64,000 bases of DNA from Bacillota bacterium (lineage in GTDB: Bacteria > Bacillota > Clostridia > Lachnospirales > Cellulosilyticaceae): contig JAEZJJ010000036.1 in assembly GCA_023436395.1 (NCBI GenBank), forward strand, positions 62,001 through 126,000. Reading direction: 5' to 3'. The notes below the pieces were generated by a model. The model searched no databases and was not told where the DNA came from. It saw only the letters and a list, made by a program, of their open reading frames with translations. The position numbers were made by a program, and so were the translations under genes. Of the stretch, positions 17,108 to 24,846 are shown one piece after another. Numbering within the stretch: the first letter of the stretch is position 1; every line of letters starts with the position of its first letter.

Positions 17108-17245
17108 TTATTCAACTATTTTAAAATCTACTCCAAATTTTTCGTCAAACATGCCGTTTAGAAGTTTGACTAGCCCTTTGATAGACGCGGAAAACAAAAA
17201 CTTTATTACTTCATCTAACCTAACTTTTTCCTTTTTCAGCCTCAT
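17108..17245 (-). pseudogene. Truncated 45-codon ORF, possible remnant of a PD-(D/E)XK transposase-like (Rpn-type) gene
   Basis: The ORF runs from ATG 17245 to TAA 17110-17108. The piece LVKLLNGMFDEKFGVDFKIV resembles the N-terminal segment of a large Lachnospiraceae family related to PD-(D/E)XK nuclease/transposase proteins, where a similar LxxFLNGxFxxxF motif occurs near residue 30. The rest of the domain is missing. The family link is from memory of the motif and is tentative. Confidence 0.35.
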
Positions 17246-17334
17246 CACCACTTTATCTATCTCAATTATAGCCTAAATCAAACCTATTAAAAAGAATAGA
17301 AATTTTAATCTTTTTTGCAAAAAATATTAGGGAA

Positions 17335-17362
17335 TTGCCTTTTTCATCACATATAGTATAGT
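17335..17362 (+). promoter_or_regulatory. Promoter of the structured RNA
   Basis: TTGCCT (17335-17340), a 16-bp spacer and TATAGT (17357-17362) predict a transcript starting near 17369. No open reading frame with a ribosome binding site follows before the terminator at 17768-17806. Confidence 0.6.
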
Positions 17363-17368
17363 GTAAAG

Positions 17369-17806
17369 ATAAAACAAATAACTTTTTGTAGCAGAATCAC
17401 CACCACATAGCGTATCGCGCTGACCGGGTAGGCCAAGTCTCAATCTGCCCTGCAGGTACCTCTGGACCCAAGGAATATTGTTCGAACGCCAATGAGTAAA
17501 GGGAGGCGCACTTTTATAGTTATTTTATAACACTTTACATTTTGCAGCACCAAATAAAGTTTTAAACCAGAGTCTTAAGGTCACGGTTTCCTAGTAAGGA
17601 CAGTCCGGACCGAGACTTTAAGGAGCTCCTCACTCATGGGTTAAACTTTCATAACAAGTCTTAGTAGGCGCCTTTTAAGACACAAAAGGTGCTGAGGAGC
17701 TACTTTATGCCTTAAAATAAAGTCTACTTACTTGTTATAGAAGTTTAACTAGAGCCTGGAGTACACAAAAAGGCAACTATCGCTTATGATATGATAGTTG
17801 CCTTTT
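17369..17806 (+). ncRNA. Candidate large structured non-coding RNA, family not recognised
   Basis: About 430 nt lie between a promoter and a strong Rho-independent terminator, with no plausible ORF. GC content is visibly higher than in the flanks. The 3' domain folds well: hairpin at 17571-17617 (AGTCT/AGACT, GGTC/GACC, TCCT/AGGA); long stem A 17640-17659 with 17730-17749 (19 of 20 pairs); hairpin C 17668-17676/17684-17692; hairpin D 17702-17708/17717-17723. Stem B (AGCTCCTCA 17624-17632 with TGAGGAGCT 17693-17701) has one strand outside and one inside stem A, giving an H-type pseudoknot. A shorter related element is at 31539-31698. RNase P, tmRNA, SRP RNA and the common riboswitches do not match by conserved sequence. 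Confidence 0.65.
17768..17806 (+). terminator. Terminator of the structured RNA
   Basis: A perfect 14-bp stem AAAAGGCAACTATC/GATAGTTGCCTTTT with an 11-nt loop is followed by T residues on the + strand. Confidence 0.85.
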
Positions 17807-18138
17807 TGTGCGTATATTTCAGTTTTGCTGTTTTGTTATATATCTATAGCATCGCTAACTACTAATATACAATCCATTAATTCAAATATAGATTTTTATT
17901 GACTTCTTCATTTTCTTTTAGCAACTATAAAAAGCTATTTTCATTTCTACTAAAAAAATCACTATGCTTTATCAATAAATTCACTGCTTGTAGTGTCTAC
18001 TACATAAGTTGTTTTTTCTCCATTGGAAATTTAATTGATTCTATTGTTTTCTGCCTCATAATTAAAGCTATAGTTAGAGATAAAATTAATGGTTGTACTA
18101 TTGACAGCTTCATTAATGTGTGTCTGCTTATAACTTTA

Positions 18139-18873
18139 TTATCTATGTTGTTCAATATAAAATTGGAATTGATCTGAACGATAAATGGCTTCAAAATACT
18201 CTATAATAACTTCTTTCCCTTTTAGGTCTGCGTATACCTGCCCCTTAAATAACATCACAGGTGCACCTTCTTTAATTTTAAGCTGAAGCGCTATTTCCTC
18301 ATTAGCTAAAATAGCTTCTACTGTACGAATAGCTCTCTTAATGACTATACCATAGTCCTTTTCAATCACTTTATAGAGGGACTCTTTGTTGAAATCCAGT
18401 TTTTCAATGCCTGGTACAAGATGATAAGGGATATAACTCTTGTTTTTATTAATAGGAATTTCATCTCCATATATAACACGTTCCATATAAAATGTTTGTT
18501 GTTCCTTACTAATCTCTAACATCTTTGCAACGCGCTTTGAGGGAGTTTCGATAGCTGCCCTTAACACATAAGGCTTCGGTTCTAAACCATATCGTCTAAT
18601 ATCTTCACTACACCCAGAAAGTTTAATAAGCCCTTGTTCAAAACCACGTCCTTTTACAAACGTCCCTTTTCCTTGCTTTTTATATAAGTATCCTTCATTC
18701 ACAAGCTCATCTATAGCCTTCCTAACTGTTGTACGACTTAAGTTATAAGTCTGCATCAATTTAGGCTCAGAAGGAATACATTCATCTACTCCGATTTCTT
18801 CATTTTCAATCATATCGATAATAATATTTTTTAATTGATAGTACATGGGTAAAAAGTTATTTTGAATTTGCAT
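18139..18873 (-). CDS. GntR/HutC-family regulator with UTRA domain
   Basis: The protein has an N-terminal GntR winged helix-turn-helix (CIPSEPKLMQTYNLSRTTVRKAIDELVNEGYLYKKQGKGTF, described here by its ends; about 33-75) and a C-terminal UTRA ligand-binding domain (about 90-240) containing ERVIYGDEIPINKNKSYIP. HutC-subfamily proteins sense small metabolites, often sugars or amino acids. I prefer ATG 18873 because the GntR core begins right after it and AGGA lies 11 nt upstream; ATG 18891 has no ribosome binding site. There is no co-directional neighbour to regulate, so its targets are elsewhere or lost. Confidence 0.85.
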   Translation of the reverse strand: MQIQNNFLPMYYQLKNIIIDMIENEEIGVDECIPSEPKLMQTYNLSRTTVRKAIDELVNEGYLYKKQGKGTFVKGRGFEQGLIKLSGCSEDIRRYGLEPKPYVLRAAIETPSKRVAKMLEISKEQQTFYMERVIYGDEIPINKNKSYIPYHLVPGIEKLDFNKESLYKVIEKDYGIVIKRAIRTVEAILANEEIALQLKIKEGAPVMLFKGQVYADLKGKEVIIEYFEAIYRSDQFQFYIEQHR

Positions 18874-18982
18874 ACAGTATCTTATCCTCATCCATAGTGT
18901 TAAAATATATGATTTATTATAACATATTTTAACTATTTAAGGGGCTATCATTTTAATATGTAAAAAGTCTAGTTATTACTCA

Positions 18983-19217
18983 CTAAAAATCTTGGCTTTT
19001 CATAGATATCATTAATACCTTTCTTGCAACAGGAGTCCATACCTCAAACTTTGCATTTTGTGGACCTATATATTTATTTCAATTCTATAATTCTTCTCTA
19101 CATCCCCCTTAATGGATAAATTAAAGCTGATGGGTGGATATGCCATTAAACTAAACTTTCTTGTCTTGCTTTAGAAGGTGTGAGACAATAAATGCTTTGA
19201 AAACTACGATTTAAACA
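18983..19217 (-). pseudogene. Remnant of an AraC-type regulator with GyrI-like effector domain
   Basis: On the minus strand three frames give consecutive pieces of one protein. NRSFQSIYCLTPSKARQESL (end of the AraC helix-turn-helix) stops at TAA. A one-base frame change gives MAYPPISFNLSIKGDVEKNY (start of the GyrI-like domain). After a deletion, NAKFEVWTPVARK (end of the GyrI-like domain) runs to TAG at 18985-18983. The N-terminus and most of the effector domain are missing. Confidence 0.65.
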
Positions 19218-19233
19218 TAGGATTCCTATTCAT

Positions 19234-21039
19234 CTACTTAATAATACCCACCATTCTAAGTAAATACTTGGCATTAGTAGTCTTACAACGCCCTTTTTGA
19301 AGCTTATAACTAAACTGTATTTCATTTTCTTTATAGTGTTCTGTAAAGTGGTAATTATAAGCTTTTCTCTTACTATTGTTTTCAAGGTCACATAGTTCAA
19401 AGTCATGGGTACTTACCATCACAGTAATCCATTCTTTTTCTAGAGTATGAATGGTTTCTGTAGCCCCTAGTATACGATCAGCTGAATTCGTTCCTTTAAA
19501 TATTTCATCTATTAAAACAAGCATAGGTTGCTTCATTTCTGCTTTTGTAATAATTTCCTTAATCCTTAAGAGTTCTGCATAGAAAGTAGATATGCCTTCA
19601 TTAACGTTATCTTGGGTACGCATAGAGGTAAGCACTTCCATATGAGCTGCTCTCAAATGAGTCCCTAGTATTGGTGCTCCTGCATAAGCTAAGGCTAAAT
19701 TAATTCCTATGGTCCTTAAAAAGGTGGTTTTTCCTGACATATTAGAACCTGTAATAATACAAGTGGCACTACCTATTTCTAAGTCATTGCCTACTGATAC
19801 TTGTTCTGGTATAAGAGGATGCTTGAGATTTTCAAAGACCACAAAAGGCTCTTTGCTCTCCTCTATTTCAGGGAAATGCCATTCTTCTTTAATCTCCCCT
19901 ATTACAGCTAAACTTAAAAGGGCTTCTACTTCCCCCATGACCTTAAGCCATCTTCGTATGGTTTTACCATATTGCTTATGCCAACTATAATAGGCATCCA
20001 TACAATGAAAATCCCACATCAGCATACTGCCCACTACCATATAACCTAGGCCATTAAATCTTATCTTGAGTAATTCTGTTAACCTATTAAGCCCTTTTAA
20101 AGCTTTTTTAGGTCCACCCTCATAACACAGACTGTCTCTTAACTCCTTTAAGTAATCACATTTAAAATCCTTGTTCTCTATGGCATAGAGAAAAGCTTCA
20201 TAGGCTTTGATATTCTTGCAAAACTTAATAATAGGATCAAATATGAGATTGTGCTTTTGAGAATAAAGAATGCCTAAACCTAACTGGGTTATAAGAGACA
20301 AACTTCCTAGTAGGTTTGTAAGAGGTGTCTGTCTATGAAGGATAAGTAAGGTGCCTGAAAAAATAACAATAAACGGTAATAGCAAAGACCCTATCTTTAA
20401 GATACTGCCTTGTTTATTCATCTTCTGCTCCGTTACTTGAATAAAGCCTTCTATCGTTTCAGGTTCTACTCCTTCTACATCTTTTCCAATAAGCTGGCTT
20501 AACGTCTTTAAGTGTAAACTAAACTCTTTATCATCTAGTAATTCCTTAACTGCTTCTTGCCTTCTAGTGATTTGTTCTCTAGCATTCCCTACAGTTAATG
20601 CTCTTGCTAGGCTTTCTTTTCCATAAGGTGTGTGTGCGACACAAATATACTGAAATAAAGAACCTTTACCTAATAAATCCAAATCCTTTGTTCTAGGTAA
20701 TTCCTCCTTAATATAAAGACTACCATTCTCTTCAAAGCCAAGCCATTCTTGTCCTAACCGTTTCATATTATTTTCTATGACTTCTTTTTTGGCACTTTCA
20801 TAGGCTTTTTCAGTTCTTATCTTACTGTAGCGCTTTACCAAAACTACAAAAAGAGCTAAAAGCAGAATACCTCCTATATACCCAAGCTTATTCTTAAGCT
20901 CAAAGCCTGCTATAATGCTTCCTATTCCTAGTAAAAAGCTTCCTACTCTAAGCCACCCTAACTGATCTAACTGCTGTTCCATGTTTTTTAGACCTATATT
21001 TATTTCCTCAAGCTGAGATAAATAGTTTTCTTTAATCAT
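19234..21039 (-). CDS. Membrane-anchored MutS-family ATPase
   Basis: The 601-aa protein starts at ATG 21039 behind AAAGGAGAAGAA. Hydrophobic helices at about 33-68 and 215-255 anchor it in the membrane. The C-terminal MutS ATPase domain is complete: Walker A TGSNMSGKTTFLRT (about 427-440), an ABC-like signature region (DNVNEGISTFYAELLRIKEI) and Walker B LVLIDEIFKGTNSADR followed by a switch His in STHDFEL. It lacks the mismatch-recognition and connector domains of MutS1, so classical mismatch repair is unlikely. Such MutS homologues with membrane helices occur across Firmicutes and Bacteroidetes without a known role. The downstream gene is a decayed AraC regulator. Confidence 0.85.
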   Translation of the reverse strand: MIKENYLSQLEEINIGLKNMEQQLDQLGWLRVGSFLLGIGSIIAGFELKNKLGYIGGILLLALFVVLVKRYSKIRTEKAYESAKKEVIENNMKRLGQEWLGFEENGSLYIKEELPRTKDLDLLGKGSLFQYICVAHTPYGKESLARALTVGNAREQITRRQEAVKELLDDKEFSLHLKTLSQLIGKDVEGVEPETIEGFIQVTEQKMNKQGSILKIGSLLLPFIVIFSGTLLILHRQTPLTNLLGSLSLITQLGLGILYSQKHNLIFDPIIKFCKNIKAYEAFLYAIENKDFKCDYLKELRDSLCYEGGPKKALKGLNRLTELLKIRFNGLGYMVVGSMLMWDFHCMDAYYSWHKQYGKTIRRWLKVMGEVEALLSLAVIGEIKEEWHFPEIEESKEPFVVFENLKHPLIPEQVSVGNDLEIGSATCIITGSNMSGKTTFLRTIGINLALAYAGAPILGTHLRAAHMEVLTSMRTQDNVNEGISTFYAELLRIKEIITKAEMKQPMLVLIDEIFKGTNSADRILGATETIHTLEKEWITVMVSTHDFELCDLENNSKRKAYNYHFTEHYKENEIQFSYKLQKGRCKTTNAKYLLRMVGIIK

Positions 21040-21234
21040 TTCTTCTCCTTTTCATTGCCTTTATAAGTATACATATCTTATAGCCTTGTCTATTCTCATT
21101 TCAATTCTATAACTTCTCGTTGATACTATACCTCAACTTAACTATTAGCTTTATTCAGATAAAATATTTCTTATCTACACTATAACCATTTTATACTTAT
21201 TTTTATAATAATACAAAAAATAGATATTGAATAG

Positions 21235-21273
21235 AAAAAGGTTATAGATGCCTAATCTCTCATCTATAACCTT
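21235..21273 (-). terminator. Terminator after the PH-domain gene
   Basis: The stem AAGGTTATAGATG/CATCTATAACCTT with a 9-nt loop lies about 50 bp past the stop at 21320 on the minus strand. Confidence 0.6.
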
Positions 21274-21319
21274 GCCCATCTATATAGTAAATCTTTCTCT
21301 ATACACTATAAATTTTGTT

Positions 21320-21694
21320 TTATAAAATATATTCACTAATAATACGATTAAGGTTTCTAATATCATAGCCACCTGTAATCTCAAATTTCACCTTACCTAT
21401 TGAACTAATCCATACCTCTATTTCGCAGTCCATATCAAAAGTTCCTGAAGTTTCTACTGAGTAGGTTTGAATTTTAGAATAAGGAATAGATGTATAGTCT
21501 ACTTTTTTGCCTGTAAGCCCTTGTACATTCATGGCAATAATACGTTTTGTTGTAAAGATCACTTTGTCTCTTACGGTTTTAAAGCCAACTACCACTTGTT
21601 CCCCTGGAATTAATAACATTTGTACTGCATCCAGAGCATCTTTTTCATTAATAGGTTTTAATTTTAGATAATCAGAGTTTTTAAAATCAATCAT
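21320..21694 (-). CDS. Bacterial PH-domain protein (DUF1696/bPH type)
   Basis: The 124-aa protein starts at ATG 21694 behind AGAAGGAAGGACTATAT. It is one bacterial pleckstrin-homology domain: VIFTTKRIIAMNVQG (about 45-59), SIPYSKIQTYSVET and IEVWISSIGKVKFEI are the characteristic strands, and a C-terminal helix NLNRIISEYIL closes it. Members form oligomeric rings and are linked to envelope stress responses in some bacteria. It is downstream of neither xpaC nor telA in one unit, because a terminator (21763-21809) separates them. Confidence 0.85.
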   Translation of the reverse strand: MIDFKNSDYLKLKPINEKDALDAVQMLLIPGEQVVVGFKTVRDKVIFTTKRIIAMNVQGLTGKKVDYTSIPYSKIQTYSVETSGTFDMDCEIEVWISSIGKVKFEITGGYDIRNLNRIISEYIL

Positions 21695-21762
21695 ATATAG
21701 TCCTTCCTTCTAGCACTTACTATTGCCTAGTTATCTCCATAGGAATATTCCTATAAGCATAT

Positions 21763-21809
21763 TATAGCCTTATTTTTAGAGTTTACGCTAGGTTATAAGG
21801 CTATTTTTT
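21763..21809 (-). terminator. Terminator after telA
   Basis: The stem ATAGCCTTA/TAAGGCTAT with a loop of about 25 nt and a TTTTTT run lies 26 bp past the telA stop. Confidence 0.55.
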
Positions 21810-21834
21810 AAAATCCACCAGAAATTTCTATGTT

Positions 21835-22986
21835 CTATGATATATGACTTTGCGTAGGCTTAGGCCCTCTCTCCAGTTTGAGAATTTCTCTCTCTCCATT
21901 ATGGACTAATTGATGAAACTGCTCTATAGTTTCCTTCATCTTAGGAAGTGCTTCTCGTTTATAGCTGCTAATCGATTCTAGTGCCCCCATTGTATCTATA
22001 AAGGCATTTTTTAGTGTTTCTATGGAAATATGCGTTTCCATAGATTGCTTTTGTATTTCCGTTCCTTGCTGCTTTAATAAATTGGCTGTGCCACTAATAA
22101 ACTCATTGGTGGTTTGATTAAGTGTCTCTATTTGTTTAAGGACTAGCTTTTGATTATATAAGGCCCCTGCCACCATGGTAGCAATTCTAAGCGCTGATAC
22201 AGTCACATACTTAGCCCGATCCACTCCTCTTATAAGTTCCTTATTATTTCTGCGAATGACTTCTATTGCCATGATGCCCTGCTGATTCACTAGCATCATT
22301 TGCTGCATATCCATAATCCGTTGTCTCAGAGGAAAAACTACCTCTTCTTGAATAAAGTTTATTTTGTCCTGCTCTTCACTCATGGCTATTGCCTGTTCTA
22401 TATCCTTAGAAATGCTCCTATCCATACATATCCCTAACTCTATTTCCTTGGCTAGTTTTTTAGTTAAATCCCTTAGGGCCATTTCTTCTATTCCAAGAGT
22501 AGTATTATCATTCTTTAAAGTGTTTTTCCCTCTTTCTAAGGAAGTTATAATCTCATTAATCACCTCATCTGCCCTTTGATACTTTTGAAAGTAAGCACTC
22601 ACGGGATTTAAAAATTTACCTAAAAAACCAACTTTATTGAAATCAATGAGATTAGGATCTAAAGCTTTCATCTCCTGTTGCAAATGAGTTAATCCTACTG
22701 CCACTTCACTACTTTCCCCACCTAGCTTGGATAAATCTTTAATAGAGGCTTGAAGTAGATGATTTTTATCAGAGGATTTCTTGATACTCTCTAATCCAAA
22801 AGCCTCTATCTCCTTTAAGACTGCAGTTCTGTCTTCTAAAGAATCCATATCCAAACTCATGAGATTCCTTACATTTTCATTAGCCATTTGTTTCATGACT
22901 ATAGTTTCTTCAGGTTCTGGTTTAAGCTGTGCCTTTACCTCTTCTTCTAATGTCTTATAATCCACTACTTCCATTGAAAAATCCAT
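21835..22986 (-). CDS. TelA-family protein (toxic anion resistance/YaaN-like)
   Basis: The 383-aa, mostly alpha-helical protein matches the TelA/YaaN family in length and pattern (LSKLGGESSEVAVGLTHLQQ near 100-120; LNPVSAYFQKYQRADEVINE near 130-150; TVSALRIATMVAGALYNQKL near 260-280). Members are linked to tellurite and other cell-envelope stress resistance, and are cytoplasmic or membrane-associated. It is 20 bp downstream of an XpaC-like gene, the same pairing as xpaC-yaaN in Bacillus subtilis. The biochemical activity of TelA is not established. Confidence 0.85.
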   Translation of the reverse strand: MDFSMEVVDYKTLEEEVKAQLKPEPEETIVMKQMANENVRNLMSLDMDSLEDRTAVLKEIEAFGLESIKKSSDKNHLLQASIKDLSKLGGESSEVAVGLTHLQQEMKALDPNLIDFNKVGFLGKFLNPVSAYFQKYQRADEVINEIITSLERGKNTLKNDNTTLGIEEMALRDLTKKLAKEIELGICMDRSISKDIEQAIAMSEEQDKINFIQEEVVFPLRQRIMDMQQMMLVNQQGIMAIEVIRRNNKELIRGVDRAKYVTVSALRIATMVAGALYNQKLVLKQIETLNQTTNEFISGTANLLKQQGTEIQKQSMETHISIETLKNAFIDTMGALESISSYKREALPKMKETIEQFHQLVHNGEREILKLERGPKPTQSHIS

Positions 22987-23006
22987 TCATAGCCCCCCTA
23001 CACGAT

Positions 23007-23741
23007 TTAATGATAAAATTTTGCCTTGCCTATGATTTCATCGATGCCTTTCATGGCTGGCATATGCTCTATTTCTTTTTCTTCTAGGCTCTGAAATTTC
23101 GAGAATTCTAACACCAATTGATCTAGTTTTAATAAAATCTGTTCATTATCCTCTATACTGCGTTCAATAAAGGCAATATATTCTTTATAAATCTTCTTCT
23201 TCTCTTCTATAATGCGTCTAGAAAATTGTGCCTGTTTATTTAAAATCTGAGTATATTCTTCTTCATCAAATACATTTAGTTTATTAATCATTCCCCTTAG
23301 ATTCATGTAAAAAAGTTCTTCTATTTCCTTAAGTGGTGCACTGAATTTTTCATAGCTTAATTCTTCTTTTTTAAACTTTTGAAGCAGCATATCCTCTAAA
23401 GTGTCCATCTTTTTATTTAAGCGATCTATTTGTTTTAATATGTAAGTAATCCTTTTACTAAAAGTTTTCTTTTTTCTATTTTGCTTAATGGCTAACCTAT
23501 AATCCTTTTTGTCCTTTATCTCTGTCATAGGAAGTTGTTCTATTGTCTCTCTAAACAAATGAATATTCCCCCATAGAAAAGCTATGATACTTAGAAAGAT
23601 TAAGGTTTGTACAAGTATCTTCTGTGTGTTCGTCCCTCCTTGTAACTTTAAGCCTATAAAATCAGGTGAGAAAAAGAAAAGATCCACTATGATAATCCCT
23701 AAATTCCAAATAACCATTCTTTGTATTTTATAACTTGCCAT
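23007..23741 (-). CDS. XpaC-like membrane protein
   Basis: The 244-aa protein starts at ATG 23741 behind AGGTGATAGGA. Two N-terminal membrane helices (about 9-30 and 42-60) are followed by a charged coiled coil. It matches the XpaC family (annotated in databases as 5-bromo-4-chloroindolyl phosphate hydrolysis) by architecture and by its position directly before telA. The family name comes from an old phenotype; no phosphatase motif is visible. It probably anchors or works with TelA at the membrane. Confidence 0.7.
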   Translation of the reverse strand: MASYKIQRMVIWNLGIIIVDLFFFSPDFIGLKLQGGTNTQKILVQTLIFLSIIAFLWGNIHLFRETIEQLPMTEIKDKKDYRLAIKQNRKKKTFSKRITYILKQIDRLNKKMDTLEDMLLQKFKKEELSYEKFSAPLKEIEELFYMNLRGMINKLNVFDEEEYTQILNKQAQFSRRIIEEKKKIYKEYIAFIERSIEDNEQILLKLDQLVLEFSKFQSLEEKEIEHMPAMKGIDEIIGKAKFYH

Positions 23742-23914
23742 ATTCCTATCACCTCATTCATCCCTCTTACCAAAAACTCTATTTATCTAGTTTATGAGTA
23801 ACTTGGCATGAACATTACACTCTTCCTCTATTTCTTACTTAAAAGATTGTTTCAAAAAAGATGACCCACTAATAAGTGGGCCTGAATCTTATTCATTTCT
23901 TATTCTATTTGTTA

Positions 23915-24679
23915 TTACATACTTCTATGAATTGTTTCTAAGACTTGTACTAGCTTCTCTACTGGTAATTGCCCAGGTGCTGATGCCTTTCCTGCTGCTC
24001 CAAAGGTCAGAGCACTTCCAAAAATTTCTCCTGCTAAACGGCTGACTACACCTATACCTTTCATAGACATTGTAATAATAGGACGATCTGCATACTTTGT
24101 TATCATTTCATAAGTTGCAGATAATAAAGCCAGTACATCCTCTGGATTTTGTGGCATGACGGCAATCTTTGGTAAATCTGCCCCTAATTCTTGCATTTTA
24201 CATAAGCGGCTAATCATCTCTTCTTTACTAGGTGTTTTAAAGAATTCATGATTGGATATAACGACTTTCACACCTTGCTTATGTGCTACACCTACCATTT
24301 CTCTGACTAACTCATCTCCAGTCAAAAGCTCCACATCTATTAAATCTATCACTCCGGTGGCCACTATCGCTTTATTTAGTTCCATATAACCATTAGTGGC
24401 TAGCTCATGCTCGCCACCTTCTTTTTTACTTCTAAAAGTAGCTAATAGTGGGATATCTCCTAATTTCATTCTGAGCAGTTTAGCTACTTCTTGCATTTTT
24501 TCCTTATCTGTGACATCTTGATGATAATCCATGCGCCATTCTATTAAATCTATCTTTAAGTTTTTAAGTTCTTGTATTTCTCTTATAAGTTCTTCATTAT
24601 TCTTCCCCATAATAGGCACACAAATCTTTGGCATGCCTTCTCCAAACTTAATATTTCTAACTTCTACAATCTGCCTCAT
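23915..24679 (-). CDS. aroD: 3-dehydroquinate dehydratase, type I
   Basis: The 254-aa enzyme converts 3-dehydroquinate to 3-dehydroshikimate in the shikimate pathway. Schiff-base Lys171 (LPKIAVMPQ) and general base His144 (VISNHEFFKTP) are both present, as is the substrate motif LIEWRMD (45-51). The C-terminal loop ASAPGQLPVEKL is typical. It starts at ATG 24679 behind AAGGAGAATAGAA. It stands alone, not in an aro operon. Confidence 0.95.
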   Translation of the reverse strand: MRQIVEVRNIKFGEGMPKICVPIMGKNNEELIREIQELKNLKIDLIEWRMDYHQDVTDKEKMQEVAKLLRMKLGDIPLLATFRSKKEGGEHELATNGYMELNKAIVATGVIDLIDVELLTGDELVREMVGVAHKQGVKVVISNHEFFKTPSKEEMISRLCKMQELGADLPKIAVMPQNPEDVLALLSATYEMITKYADRPIITMSMKGIGVVSRLAGEIFGSALTFGAAGKASAPGQLPVEKLVQVLETIHRSM

Positions 24680-24814
24680 TTCTATTCTCCTTTAAACCTA
24701 TCTATTTCCTTATATTACTATTGTGTTTATCTTAAATCAATAAAGGAGGTGATTTCTTACAGAATATTTTCTCCATATTATTTCCTTTTAACATATGTAA
24801 CTATCTAGATCAAG

Positions 24815-24846
24815 AGCCCTCCTTCATACGACTGAGGCATCCCTTC
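24815..24846. repeat. Dispersed hairpin element, degenerate copy 2
   Basis: The segment AGCCCTCCTTCATACGACT keeps the core of the elements at 10736 and 61387, but the hairpin is reduced and CTGTACTCCCC is lost. It ends in the stop codon of the downstream kinase gene. Confidence 0.4.

Noticed and set aside
17369..17806. RNase P RNA, tmRNA or SRP RNA as identity of the structured RNA
   Set aside because: The conserved RNase P block around GAGGAAAGTCC is absent on both strands, no tRNA-like T-arm or tag frame for tmRNA is present, and the SRP GGAA/GNAR tetraloop helix is not found.
17899..18177. 92-codon + strand frame in the gap after the structured RNA
   Set aside because: It has no ribosome binding site, is antisense to the start of the GntR regulator's 3' end, and its product looks like translated A/T-rich DNA.
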